From Bacillota bacterium (GTDB taxonomy: Bacteria > Bacillota > Clostridia > Lachnospirales > Lachnospiraceae), in NCBI GenBank assembly GCA_023415655.1, contig JAEZKD010000173.1:1-18448 (forward strand): a stretch of DNA of 18,448 bases, in the 5' to 3' direction. The position numbers and the translations under genes are program-made. Shown here in pieces: positions 1-7,983 of the stretch. The notes below the pieces were generated by a model. It saw only the letters and a program-made list of their open reading frames with translations. It had not been told where the DNA came from and searched no databases. Position 1 is the first letter of the stretch; each line of letters starts with the position of its first letter.

Positions 1-323
1 TTGATGATGGGATGTATCATTGGTATGCACTTGATATCGAACAGGTTTTTGATTCTCTGAACGAGGAACTCGATGGCTTAATACTTCAAAATGCAAAGGA
101 TGCATTTATGAATGGGTATAAAACTGAATTTAACTACACCAAAGAGATGGAATATTCACTCCCACTCATGAGACGGTTTATTGATTTGTATAGCTATGCT
201 CGTCTAATTCGATGCGTAGCAGCAAAGTCTTTGAATGAACCTAATTGGTTACTTGAATTGAGAGAGAAACTAAATAATAGAATTCAAAATTTGGTCATGA
301 GTATGACAAAAACTAAGTATTAA
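1..323 (+). CDS. C-terminal part of an APH/choline-kinase-like phosphotransferase (5' end outside window)
   Basis: The reading frame is open from the first bases of the window, so the ATG at 12 is probably internal and the gene begins upstream. The visible start reads Asp-Asp-Gly-Met-Tyr-His-Trp-Tyr-Ala-Leu-Asp-Ile. This matches the segment after the metal-binding DFD/DFG-type aspartate in aminoglycoside phosphotransferase (APH)/homoserine-kinase-II-like enzymes, where a D-D-x-x-Y-x-W-x-x-x-D-I pattern is usual. The rest (about 90 residues) is helical and would be the C-terminal helical lobe. Such proteins transfer the gamma-phosphate of ATP to small hydroxyl compounds; the substrate cannot be told from this fragment. 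The GNAT gene follows after 42 bases with its own ribosome binding site, so the two may be co-transcribed. The family call rests on a short motif and is moderate. Confidence 0.6.
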   Translation, partial: DDGMYHWYALDIEQVFDSLNEELDGLILQNAKDAFMNGYKTEFNYTKEMEYSLPLMRRFIDLYSYARLIRCVAAKSLNEPNWLLELREKLNNRIQNLVMSMTKTKY

Positions 324-365
324 TTTGGAAACTATTTATATCAGAACTTTAAAGGAGAAGAACTT

Positions 366-887
366 ATGTTATATCGAGAACTTAATTTAGACGAGTCAAA
401 CAAAATACGTGAAATTGATGGGGAATGCTATATCAATAAAGCATGGAGAAAAATAGATGGGATACGGCAGTTGATTGTAATTGATTGGACTGACCATGAA
501 CTACCGAATGGGCTATCCTGGCATATAGAACATTTTGAAAAATCTCTGATAGAAGGTGGTAAAGCGGTTGGTTGCTTTGACAATGATACTTTAATTGGAT
601 ATTCTGTGGTTAATGCTAATTTATTTGGAACTTCTAAACAATATGTTTTGTTAGATCAAATATTTATATCAAAGAATTATCGTGGTAAAGGAGTAGGGAA
701 AACGCTATTTCAGTACTCTTGTGAATTGGCAAGACAAATGAAAGCAAAAAAACTATATATTTGTGCTGGTTCATCAGAAGATACAGTTGCATTTTACTTT
801 AAGTTAGGGTGTAAGGAAGCAACTGAAGTAAATCAGGAATTATATGAAATGGATCCAAATGATTTGCAATTGGAGTATGTACTATAA
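366..887 (+). CDS. GNAT-family N-acetyltransferase
   Basis: This 173-residue protein has the usual length of a single-domain GNAT enzyme, which moves an acetyl group from acetyl-CoA to an amine. Residues 94-115 hold the acetyl-CoA-binding motif A: a hydrophobic strand (VLLDQIFIS) followed by the turn NYRGKGVGKTL, with the R-G-K-G-V-G pyrophosphate loop at 106-111. Residues 119-150 (ELARQMKAKKLYI, then a run ending FYFKLGCKEA) give motif B, where the Tyr-Phe-Lys-Leu-Gly pattern is typical of GNAT proteins ending a small-molecule fold. The start is supported by AAAGGAG about 8 bases upstream. The substrate is unknown. The preceding phosphotransferase fragment is also a small-molecule-modifying type, but nothing ties the two to a shared substrate. 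A terminator hairpin lies about 90 bases downstream. Confidence 0.85.
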   Translation: MLYRELNLDESNKIREIDGECYINKAWRKIDGIRQLIVIDWTDHELPNGLSWHIEHFEKSLIEGGKAVGCFDNDTLIGYSVVNANLFGTSKQYVLLDQIFISKNYRGKGVGKTLFQYSCELARQMKAKKLYICAGSSEDTVAFYFKLGCKEATEVNQELYEMDPNDLQLEYVL

Positions 888-977
888 GTATTATTCATTC
901 GTAAGGTGTACATATATTGTGTCAATATAGATTCAGAACGAGGAAAGAAAGTATTAATAATAGAAGTGCAGCTTATA

Positions 978-1004
978 AAAATCCCTTGATTACAAGGGAT
1001 TTTT
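978..1004 (+). terminator. Rho-independent terminator after the GNAT gene
   Basis: An 11-bp perfect stem runs from 978-988 to 993-1003 with the four-base loop ATTA. The core is ATCCCTTG / CAAGGGAT, preceded by an A-run and followed by TTTTA. The A-run/T-run symmetry means it could work in both directions. It probably ends the transcript carrying the phosphotransferase and GNAT genes. Confidence 0.75.
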
Positions 1005-1259
1005 ATGTGTTAAGCATAAGTTAGTATTTGTTTTTTTGAGATTCTGTGGTATTATTTGGTTTGTCCATAATGTGATTACCCTTTCATGTATGTTGGTTAC
1101 TATTATGAATTCATATATGACAGAAGCTTTACTGGTTACAGTGAATCTACCGATCAACATAGGTTACTATGAAATTAAATATGTTGATTGATTCACCTTA
1201 TATCACAAGATGAATACAAACTCAAAAGCTATATGATTAAATTACAAAGGGAGAAATAA
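1005..1259. other. Non-coding spacer upstream of the SHOCT membrane protein, with an imperfect inverted repeat
   Basis: The gene-free stretch between 888 and 1259 holds the terminator at 978-1004 and then this AT-rich spacer, in which I see no convincing gene. An imperfect inverted repeat occupies 1141-1196: GTGAATC (1141-1147) pairs with GATTCAC (1190-1196), and ATCAACAT (1153-1160) pairs with ATGTTGAT (1181-1188), around a loop of about 20 bases. GGTTACTAT occurs twice (near 1095 and 1162). A weak promoter candidate is TTGTTT (1028) - 16 bases - TATTAT (1050). The hairpin lies 64 bases before the start codon and could be an operator or a leader structure; no T-run follows it, so it is not a terminator. 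Confidence 0.4.
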
Positions 1260-2504
1260 ATGTCGACAACAGATGAATTATTAAAGTTACAGCAATTACT
1301 TGAGAGTGGCGTAATTACACAAGAGGAATTTAGCGCAGCCAAAAGAAAAATTTTAGGAATCAACAAAGAAGAACACCCAAATGAAGCGCAATCTGCAATA
1401 CATAAACATAATCAATCGATTGGGGGCAATGCTCATCACTCATTTATCAACCCTTCGGTATCGGAGTTTAAGAAGAGAAAAGGAATGAATGTACTTAGTA
1501 TTATTTGTATGATATGTGCTGTCGTATATTTGCTAATGGCGATTGGAATGGGTAGCTTCATGTTGGGATTTGCATTTTTCTGTGTTATCCTCAGTTTTAT
1601 GTTTAAGAAGTTATCCAAGGTACCAAAAGCATCAAAGTATATAGGCAAAAATGATACAGGTTTAAAGAAGTATCTATTTGTTATTATGAGTGTTGTAGCA
1701 GCATATGCTTGTGTCATTATGTTCATGATTAGTTCTGATCTTCCTTCAAATACTCAGGTTTCAACTAATTCTGATCCAACTATAACTGATCCAACTAAGA
1801 AAGAGAATGATGATAAAAAAGCTAAAAAAGAATCTGTTGAGGAAGAGCCTGATATTAATCTTAAAGATGATTATGAAAAAGCAATTTGGAAAAATCTTAA
1901 CGATAAAGATGTTAAGCTAAAATATATCAATCAAGAAAGTGTTTATGAAAAAGGTGGAGATCAGTCTGTTTTTATAGAAATTTCAAGTGAGAATGATGAG
2001 AAAGTAGTTCAAGGTATTATTAGTGATATGGTTTCTATCTCAAAAGAATATGACATTAAAAAACCATTAGAGATTAGCATTGCAGACATTGATGATAAAG
2101 TAGGGGTCATGGTAATTGCAGATATAGACACAGAATGGAATGTGGTTATGACTTATGAAAGTCCTAATTATAAATCAGCTAGAAATCAGTGGATAAGCAG
2201 CCAGTTTAGTGCTTGGGACGGCTCACATAGTGGGTTAACGAAGATGATAAAAAAGAGTTTAAATGATGAAAAGTCATACAAACATATTGAGACAACTTAC
2301 CGCAACTTAAAAGATCAAGAATCGATTGATGAAATCAATGAAATTCTTAAAAGTAAGGGTCTTAGTACTACAATTGAGATTGGAGATTTGTTAGTCATGA
2401 CTCAGTTTACAGCAAAGAATGGATTTAATGCAACCATCAAGAGCATCGCTTATGGTATCGCAAGCTACGAAAGGAATAGTATTACATTGCTTTTTATTGA
2501 ATAA
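1260..2504 (+). CDS. Unrecognised membrane protein with N-terminal SHOCT-like domain
   Basis: I do not recognise the full-length family. Residues 5-33 fit the SHOCT motif (short domain of the form LLKLQQLLESGVITQEEF followed by a basic helix), often found in small oligomerising or membrane-linked proteins; it is usually at the C-terminus, here at the N-terminus. Residues 76-115 form one or two membrane segments (hydrophobic, with a central Gly-Met-Gly), and 137-159 a further one. A Lys/Glu-rich low-complexity linker (about 175-200) leads into a soluble domain of about 210 residues with a DYEKAIWKNL start and alternating strands. If the tail is outside, this is a cytoplasmic SHOCT - membrane - extracytoplasmic sensor-like layout; the topology is inferred. 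The start is supported by AAAGGGAG six bases upstream. It stands alone, bounded by terminators at both ends. Confidence 0.7.
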   Translation: MSTTDELLKLQQLLESGVITQEEFSAAKRKILGINKEEHPNEAQSAIHKHNQSIGGNAHHSFINPSVSEFKKRKGMNVLSIICMICAVVYLLMAIGMGSFMLGFAFFCVILSFMFKKLSKVPKASKYIGKNDTGLKKYLFVIMSVVAAYACVIMFMISSDLPSNTQVSTNSDPTITDPTKKENDDKKAKKESVEEEPDINLKDDYEKAIWKNLNDKDVKLKYINQESVYEKGGDQSVFIEISSENDEKVVQGIISDMVSISKEYDIKKPLEISIADIDDKVGVMVIADIDTEWNVVMTYESPNYKSARNQWISSQFSAWDGSHSGLTKMIKKSLNDEKSYKHIETTYRNLKDQESIDEINEILKSKGLSTTIEIGDLLVMTQFTAKNGFNATIKSIAYGIASYERNSITLLFIE

Positions 2505-2511
2505 AAGTAGT

Positions 2512-2543
2512 AAGGTCATCTGCATCTCGCAGATGACCTTTTT
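2512..2543. terminator. Bidirectional terminator between convergent genes
   Basis: A perfect 12-bp stem, AAGGTCATCTGC (2512-2523) and GCAGATGACCTT (2529-2540), closes the loop ATCTC and is followed by TTT on the plus strand and by an A-rich flank for the opposite direction. It lies between the stop of the SHOCT protein at 2504 and the 3' end of the alpha/beta hydrolase. The hydrolase reading frame runs into the hairpin: its stop codon is at 2516-2518, inside the stem. Confidence 0.85.
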
Positions 2544-3775
2544 ATATATTTATTGTTGTTGATGTTCATTACTACCTTTTCTAAAAATCCTAATATTTTG
2601 TTACAATATTCTTTGTCATCCGCAACATGTATTAAATCGCAATCTTTTACAATAAAATGCTCCCACGTATCTCGAATCCACAATTCTGAATTATCTGATA
2701 GTTCATATAGCTTTTTGGTATGATCGACTGGAACACTGGTATCTCCACTTGAAGCAATTAAAAAGATTGGTCTATTGTTGGAATTTTGAATCTGTGTCAT
2801 TGGATTCATTGTATTCACTTTAGCAACACCAAAATTTGCGCAAAGTGCTAATTTAAATAAAGGCTTTTCTATTGTACAAAGGAAGTCTGGTACATTATAG
2901 TATTCTAAATTATCAATGAGAACTTCCTGGAACGTAGTATAGGTAGACATTGCTATTAATGCATTGATTTCCTCAAATTGGCCGAATGCATTGGTTGCAA
3001 CTGCTCCACCCATAGAAACACCTTGAATCACAATGGGTATATTTTTATACCCGTTTTTACTTTTAATGTAGTCTATTGTTGCTTTAACATCTAGTATCTC
3101 ATCATAGCCAAGACATATTTTATTTCCATCACTTCTACCATGACCTCTAACTTCAAGTAATATAGAAGCATAACCATTGTTCATTAGCAGCTTTGCATGG
3201 GGATAAAACTGTGTTATGGAAGGCTGTTGGATACCCGTCAAGAAGATAACAATAGCCTTTGGATTTTCAACTGTAATCTCAGAAGCCCATATATTAACAT
3301 CGTCCTCTGTTACAAGTGAAAGTACATTTTCTCTCAGGTTAAAATCCGAAGCAGAATATGTCATTTGTAACAATGAATCATTATGATAGTAGACATATTG
3401 ATTGGTCATAACATATATAATACCAAACGGGGCAATCAATAAGATTACTGCAATACTTATAACCCAAAATAAGACTGTTTTTGATGCTATCTTACATAAT
3501 CTTTTCTTTGTGATTGCTCCTCGAGGAGGATATTTTTCTGGAAATAATACTCTTAGTTTTTTATTGATGTAGCTTAAGCACCATATACCAGCAAAAAGTA
3601 TTGGAAGATATAGTAGTAAATATAGTAGATACAATACTGATGGAAAACTACTATAAACACTAGATTTACTTGCCATTTTCGTAGAAACAAGTATTAGTAA
3701 AATTCCTAAAATTAGAAACAGTAATATAGCAATAATAAATCTTATTACTTTTAATAAAAGGTACTTTTTCTTCAT
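2516..3775 (-). CDS. Membrane-anchored alpha/beta hydrolase
   Basis: This 419-residue protein has three N-terminal hydrophobic segments (about 8-31, 46-68 and 100-124) followed by a serine-hydrolase domain. The domain shows an HGRSDG-type loop (VRGHGRSDG, 209-217), the nucleophile elbow G-V-S-M-G-G with Ser254, an acid in SSGDTSVP (Asp345), and a C-terminal His in WEHF (His373): a complete catalytic triad in the usual order. Related proteins are annotated as alpha/beta hydrolase, prolyl-oligopeptidase-like or BAAT-like esterases; the substrate (ester, lipid or peptide) cannot be told. The three membrane segments leave the hydrolase probably outside or at the membrane face (inference). The start has AGGAGG six bases away. 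It is transcribed from a good minus-strand promoter (-35 at 3831-3836, -10 at 3808-3813). The last six or so residues are encoded by the terminator hairpin, so the natural C-terminus is tolerant of this sequence. Confidence 0.85.
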   Translation of the reverse strand: MKKKYLLLKVIRFIIAILLFLILGILLILVSTKMASKSSVYSSFPSVLYLLYLLLYLPILFAGIWCLSYINKKLRVLFPEKYPPRGAITKKRLCKIASKTVLFWVISIAVILLIAPFGIIYVMTNQYVYYHNDSLLQMTYSASDFNLRENVLSLVTEDDVNIWASEITVENPKAIVIFLTGIQQPSITQFYPHAKLLMNNGYASILLEVRGHGRSDGNKICLGYDEILDVKATIDYIKSKNGYKNIPIVIQGVSMGGAVATNAFGQFEEINALIAMSTYTTFQEVLIDNLEYYNVPDFLCTIEKPLFKLALCANFGVAKVNTMNPMTQIQNSNNRPIFLIASSGDTSVPVDHTKKLYELSDNSELWIRDTWEHFIVKDCDLIHVADDKEYCNKILGFLEKVVMNINNNKYIKRSSARCR

Positions 3776-3807
3776 TCCTAACCTCCTATATTTATCCTTT
3801 ACCCTGC

Positions 3808-3836
3808 ATTATAACTCAGATTTTTGCATTTTGCAA
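3808..3836 (-). promoter_or_regulatory. Sigma-A-like promoter for the alpha/beta hydrolase
   Basis: Reading the minus strand, TTGCAA (3831-3836) and a perfect TATAAT (3808-3813) are 17 bases apart. Transcription would begin near 3800, giving a short leader that contains the AGGAGG ribosome binding site at 3782-3787. Confidence 0.7.
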
Positions 3837-3859
3837 AAAGACACCATAACTGGTATTTG

Positions 3860-3888
3860 TTGTATGTGATATAGGTAAATGATATAAT
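3860..3888 (+). promoter_or_regulatory. Sigma-A-like promoter for the HD-domain gene
   Basis: TTGTAT (3860-3865) and a perfect TATAAT (3883-3888) are separated by 17 bases, and the -10 is preceded by TGA (an extended -10, TGnTATAAT). Its -35 lies 23 bases from the -35 of the divergent hydrolase promoter, so both could be influenced by a protein binding between them. The leader to the start at 4003 is about 110 bases and contains a tiny frame of 8 codons (3920-3946) with AAGGGAG ahead of it. Confidence 0.65.
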
Positions 3889-4002
3889 AGTTAAAGACAA
3901 TTAAGGGAGTTAAGACAAAATGAAGTGTGATGATAACCATTTCTAGAGATTATGAACATGTATAACTATGAATTATAAAAGTACGACTGGAGGAACTGAA
4001 TA

Positions 4003-5010
4003 TTGTATACTTCAATTTATGCGAAGGAAATACCTGTTTTGCTAAAACAACTAGCGAATACCGCTGAGATGCAAAGATTATCGAATATTGGTATGCACTG
4101 TGGATGCGAATACGCGGATCTTTTATTGTACCGAGGGGCAAGAATACCATATACTCGCCTGATACATAGCATAGGGGTTTCCAATATTGTTTGGAACTTT
4201 ACGCACGACATACGACAAGCGATAGCCGGATTGTTACATGATATAGCAACTCCTGTGTTTGCACATACAATTGATTTTATGCAAGGGGATCATTTAACAC
4301 AAGAATCCACCGAAGACAAAACGTTATTCATGATTGAAAACTCGAAAGAAATTACTGCATTATTGAAAGAAAATCATATTCGTATGGAAGAGGTTAGTGA
4401 TTACCACCTATATCCTATCGCCGATAATGATACACCCATGCTTTCAGCTGACCGTTTGGAATATACAATGGGGAATGGGTTTTGCGTATATAATATGGAA
4501 CTGGAAGAACTGAGTGACATCTATAAGGATTTGATAGTCACACAAAATGAACATGGGAACGAAGAACTCTGTTTTCGTTCCATTGAAAATGCAATAAAAT
4601 TCACCAATCTATCATTGCGTAACTCTCACTTTTTTGTGTCTGATGAAGATCGTTTTTTAATGCAGTATTTGGCTGATATGATACGACTTGCAATTGAGAA
4701 CGGTATCCTGCTACTGAGTGATTTATATTTAACAGAAAATGAAGTTATTCAGAAGTTGAATAAGGATAAGAAGTTATCTAACAGGTGGAGAAGGTATACT
4801 GAATTATCTGCCGTTTCATCTTCAGTGAAAAAACCGGATACTGAATATTGTGTAAAGATCTCGGCTAAAAAACGTTATATAGACCCGTTGGTGCTTGTAG
4901 AAAACAAAGCGATAAGACTTACAAAATTAGACATAGATATTCGAGACCAGATACAATCATTCTTAAATATTGACTTCAATAAATGGCTATTCGTAGAGAA
5001 AGCATACTAA
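4003..5010 (+). CDS. HD-domain phosphohydrolase
   Basis: This 335-residue protein carries the metal-binding HD signature: His55 in RLIHSIG, the His79-Asp80 pair in GLLHDIATPVFAHTI, and Asp150 in LSADRLEY. These fit the H...HD...D pattern of HD phosphohydrolases related to dNTPases and SAMHD1-like or YpgQ-like enzymes, where the residues hold a divalent metal that cleaves phosphoester bonds. The ARIPYTRLIHSIGV segment resembles the dGTPase-type entry to the HD fold. The C-terminal 130 residues show no motif that I recognise. The start is a TTG codon at 4003, chosen because GGAGG lies nine bases upstream and the HD fold needs the region just after it. The substrate is unknown: a nucleotide or a regulatory phosphoester are both possible. 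It has its own promoter and seems to be a single-gene unit. Confidence 0.8.
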   Translation: MYTSIYAKEIPVLLKQLANTAEMQRLSNIGMHCGCEYADLLLYRGARIPYTRLIHSIGVSNIVWNFTHDIRQAIAGLLHDIATPVFAHTIDFMQGDHLTQESTEDKTLFMIENSKEITALLKENHIRMEEVSDYHLYPIADNDTPMLSADRLEYTMGNGFCVYNMELEELSDIYKDLIVTQNEHGNEELCFRSIENAIKFTNLSLRNSHFFVSDEDRFLMQYLADMIRLAIENGILLLSDLYLTENEVIQKLNKDKKLSNRWRRYTELSAVSSSVKKPDTEYCVKISAKKRYIDPLVLVENKAIRLTKLDIDIRDQIQSFLNIDFNKWLFVEKAY

Positions 5011-5243
5011 TCTTTGTTTTACATTATTTCAACAAGTTTGAAACGCAATTCTCATAAAATAGAAGGGGAAACCTAGAAATCAGAATTATTTATTACAGCA
5101 GGAAAGGGAAAAAAGCAGCCATAAGGATGGTATCGTGGTGAAAAATAAATAGAAAGTTTTCTTAGTTCTCGATAAAAAAGAGCAACTACTGAATCACAGG
5201 TAGGTTGGATGCAATCTACAAAGATAAAGAGAGGTTGGGGATT

Positions 5244-6398
5244 ATGCACATATCAAAAAGAAACGCAAATTATATTGTAGAAGAAATCAGTCAGATTATT
5301 GGTCAAAAAATCAATATGATGAATGCGGATGGGATTATTATTGCAAGTAGTGATCGTAATCGTATTGGGGATTATCATGCTGCAGCGAAAACTTTGATTG
5401 ATCAGAGACTTCAGGAGGTGATTGTTACTAGTGATGATCAGTATGAAGGGGCACGGCCAGGACTAAATCTTGCAATTAACTTTCAGGATGAGATTGTAGG
5501 TGTAATAGGTGTTACTGGTCCATATCTAGAAGTGGAGAAATACGGACAGATTATCAAGAAGATGACGGAAATTCTTCTTCTGGATCAATATTACAAAGAA
5601 CAAAAAGAAATGGATAAACGAGCGAAGGAACGTTATCTTAATGAGTGGATGTTTGGTGAATCAAAAAATATCACACCGATGTTTGTAAAACTTGGCAATA
5701 CCATGCAAATTGATATTACAATTCCAAGAAGAATCCTTGCCATTTCCTTTGTGTTCCAAGAAAAAAATAATTCAGTATTAGAGCAAAAGATGATCGATCG
5801 ACTAGATAAAATAGTGAAAAATCACGTACGTGTTGAAAACCATAACATAATCTTGAAAGAGGGAACGGATTTGTTATGTGCAGTCAAGGATTGTTCTGAT
5901 TTGGATATGCTTCTTTTGACTGAACAAATGAAGAAGGAAGTTGAGCAACAATATCCAGTCCAGTTTTGTTGTGGGATTGATGCAACATGCGAAGGTTATA
6001 CTTCGATACATAACAGTGTAGTGAAAGCTATGAAAGCACTGAATACTTCAAAGCGATCCGTGCAGAAGGGAATCCGTTTTTATAAGAGTATTAACATGGA
6101 GATATTTCAAAGTGAGTTAACGGATCACATTAAGATTGAATACATTACTAGAATATTCAAGGACTGTACCTTGGATGAGATTGATCATTGGATTGGGTTA
6201 TTAAATGTATTTTATGAAGAAGAAGGATCGATCGCATCTGCCGCAGAACGATTATTCATCCATCGAAATACACTTCAATATAAGTTAAATAAAATCAAAG
6301 AAAGAACCGGATATGACCCTAGATCAATCCGATATTCTTCGCTTTTTTATAATGCAATTCATTTTTATCAAGATGTTCGAGATCAATTGATATTTTAG
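5244..6398 (+). CDS. cdaR: CdaR-family sugar-diacid/glycerate-type transcriptional regulator
   Basis: The N-terminal half (residues 5-120) is a sugar-diacid recognition domain: the NYIVEEISQIIGQKINMMNA helix, the IIIASSDRNRIGDYH motif (32-45) and the GVIGVTGP strand (87-93) follow the order in E. coli CdaR, with nearly the same total length (384 against 385 residues). The C-terminal 60 residues form a PucR/CdaR-type helix-turn-helix: EEGSIASAAERLFIHRNTLQ followed by KIKERTGYDP. E. coli CdaR activates glucarate, galactarate and glycerate genes and responds to glycerate. Here it sits directly upstream of a GntP permease and a glycerate kinase, so it probably activates them. I chose the ATG at 5244, which has AGAGG about nine bases upstream and places the conserved start correctly; an in-frame TTG at 5205 would add 13 residues without family support. 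Confidence 0.88.
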   Translation: MHISKRNANYIVEEISQIIGQKINMMNADGIIIASSDRNRIGDYHAAAKTLIDQRLQEVIVTSDDQYEGARPGLNLAINFQDEIVGVIGVTGPYLEVEKYGQIIKKMTEILLLDQYYKEQKEMDKRAKERYLNEWMFGESKNITPMFVKLGNTMQIDITIPRRILAISFVFQEKNNSVLEQKMIDRLDKIVKNHVRVENHNIILKEGTDLLCAVKDCSDLDMLLLTEQMKKEVEQQYPVQFCCGIDATCEGYTSIHNSVVKAMKALNTSKRSVQKGIRFYKSINMEIFQSELTDHIKIEYITRIFKDCTLDEIDHWIGLLNVFYEEEGSIASAAERLFIHRNTLQYKLNKIKERTGYDPRSIRYSSLFYNAIHFYQDVRDQLIF

Positions 6399-6506
6399 TG
6401 AATTTGTACATTAATATTTTAAAATAATACATTTGTATATGCAGTATAACAATAAAAGAGATGTTTTTTTGGCTTAGAGAACATATACGATTGAGAAATA
6501 GAAAGC

Positions 6507-6533
6507 TATAATGAAATTACAAAACGACGTCGT
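6507..6533 (+). promoter_or_regulatory. Candidate -10 element and 10-bp palindrome upstream of the GntP permease
   Basis: A perfect TATAAT lies at 6507-6512. The bases 17 upstream (TATACG, 6484-6489) match a -35 poorly, as expected for an activator-dependent promoter. A perfect palindrome ACGACGTCGT is centred at 6528/6529, between the -10 and the ribosome binding site (GGAGG at 6549-6553). Either the palindrome or an upstream site could serve as the regulator's operator; this is inference. Confidence 0.4.
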
Positions 6534-6559
6534 AAGAAAAATAGAAATGGAGGATTTGT

Positions 6560-7954
6560 ATGTCAGGTATTTCATTAATCATAGCATTTATTATCGCTAT
6601 CGTCATTATGATCTTAGCAATCTCTAAGTTCAAGATTCACCCATTCCTCTCAATTATGTCCGTATCTTTATTATTAGGTTTGGTAGCGGGGATACCTTTA
6701 GTCGATGTGAAAGTGGATGGTGTAGTTAAAACGCAAGGCTTGGCGACAGTAATTGGTGCAGGATTTAGTGGTACGTTTACTAGTATTGGTATCGTAATCA
6801 TCTTAGGTGCTTTAATTGGTACCATACTTGAAAAGACAGGTGCAGCACTCAAACTTGCTGACATGACCGTGAAGCTGGTTGGCAAGAAGAGACCAGAATT
6901 GGCAATGTTATTGATGGGATGGATTGTTTCGATTCCAGTATTCTGTGATAGTGGATTTGTTATTTTAAATCCAATTCGTAAAGCACTCGTTAAGAAAACA
7001 ATGTGTTCAAGTGTTGCAATGACAGTTGCATTATCTGGAGGTCTTTATGTATCGCATGTAATAATCCCTCCAACTCCAGGACCAATTGCGGCAGCTAATA
7101 CCTTAGGTGTAGGCAATAATCTTTTACTAGTAATTGGAATGGGTGTTCTTTGTTCCATATTCCCATTAATCGCAGGATATTTATATGCAAAATACATAGG
7201 TAAAAAAATAAAATCAAATGATGAAGCAGGTATGGATAATGGAGAAGTTGTACAATCCTATGATGAGTTAGTTCGTAGTTTTGGTAAACTTCCAAACGGA
7301 TTTATGTCATTAGCTCCAATCATTGTACCAATTCTTTTAATGGGTATTGCATCGATTGCAACCATGGCTAAGATGACTGGAACACTGGCTAATATACTTA
7401 ACTTCCTTGGAACTCCTATTATAGCATTAGCAGTAGGTACTATCTTTGGTGTATTCACGCTTGCCTCTGCAAAGAAAATGGATAAATTCCATGAGTTAAC
7501 AAATGATACGCTTAAAGTGGTTGGACCAATCCTCTTTGTTACAGCAGCAGGTGGTGTACTTGGTAAAGTGATTGCAGTATCTGGACTTGTTACTTTCATT
7601 ACAGATAATGCTACAACGTTCCAAGCAATCGGAATTTTCTTCCCATTCATATTATCAGCAATCTTAAAAACAGCACAAGGTTCTTCGACGGTTGCAATTA
7701 CGACAACAGCCGGTATCTTAGCACCGATGCTTCCAGCACTTGGACTTGATACAACCATTATGTCTGTACTTACCGTTATGGCAATTGGAGCTGGATCCAT
7801 GGTAGTATCTCATGCAAATGATAGCTATTTCTGGGTGGTAACTAACTTTGGTGCATTAACACCTGAAAAAGGTTATAAAACACAGACTGTGATGACGTTG
7901 GTTATGGGTGTTGCTGCAATTCTACAGATCTTTTTATTAACGTTGATCTTTTAG
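6560..7954 (+). CDS. GntP-family permease, probable glycerate/sugar-acid transporter
   Basis: This very hydrophobic 464-residue protein fits the gluconate:H+ symporter (GntP) family, whose members are usually 440-460 residues with 12-14 membrane segments. Family marks are ALIGTILEKTGAA (about 88-100), the re-entrant loop region SIPVFCDSGFVILNP, the segment ending in HVIIPPTPGPIAAA, and the late HANDSYFWVV motif (compare HVNDSGFW in E. coli relatives). It would bring a sugar acid in with protons at the cytoplasmic membrane. The neighbours, a CdaR-type regulator before it and a glycerate kinase after it, make glycerate the most likely substrate; gluconate cannot be excluded from sequence. GGAGG is six bases before the ATG. 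A long inverted repeat separates it from the kinase, which could lower or stabilise downstream expression. Confidence 0.88.
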   Translation: MSGISLIIAFIIAIVIMILAISKFKIHPFLSIMSVSLLLGLVAGIPLVDVKVDGVVKTQGLATVIGAGFSGTFTSIGIVIILGALIGTILEKTGAALKLADMTVKLVGKKRPELAMLLMGWIVSIPVFCDSGFVILNPIRKALVKKTMCSSVAMTVALSGGLYVSHVIIPPTPGPIAAANTLGVGNNLLLVIGMGVLCSIFPLIAGYLYAKYIGKKIKSNDEAGMDNGEVVQSYDELVRSFGKLPNGFMSLAPIIVPILLMGIASIATMAKMTGTLANILNFLGTPIIALAVGTIFGVFTLASAKKMDKFHELTNDTLKVVGPILFVTAAGGVLGKVIAVSGLVTFITDNATTFQAIGIFFPFILSAILKTAQGSSTVAITTTAGILAPMLPALGLDTTIMSVLTVMAIGAGSMVVSHANDSYFWVVTNFGALTPEKGYKTQTVMTLVMGVAAILQIFLLTLIF

Positions 7955-7983
7955 TATAGAAATATAATTGACAGAAATTAAGG

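Noticed and set aside
7258..7800. 180-codon open frame on the minus strand inside the GntP permease
   Set aside because: It lies fully antisense to a clear permease gene, has Ala/Val/Pro/Ile-rich shadow composition and no ribosome binding site; it is a mirror of the coding frame.
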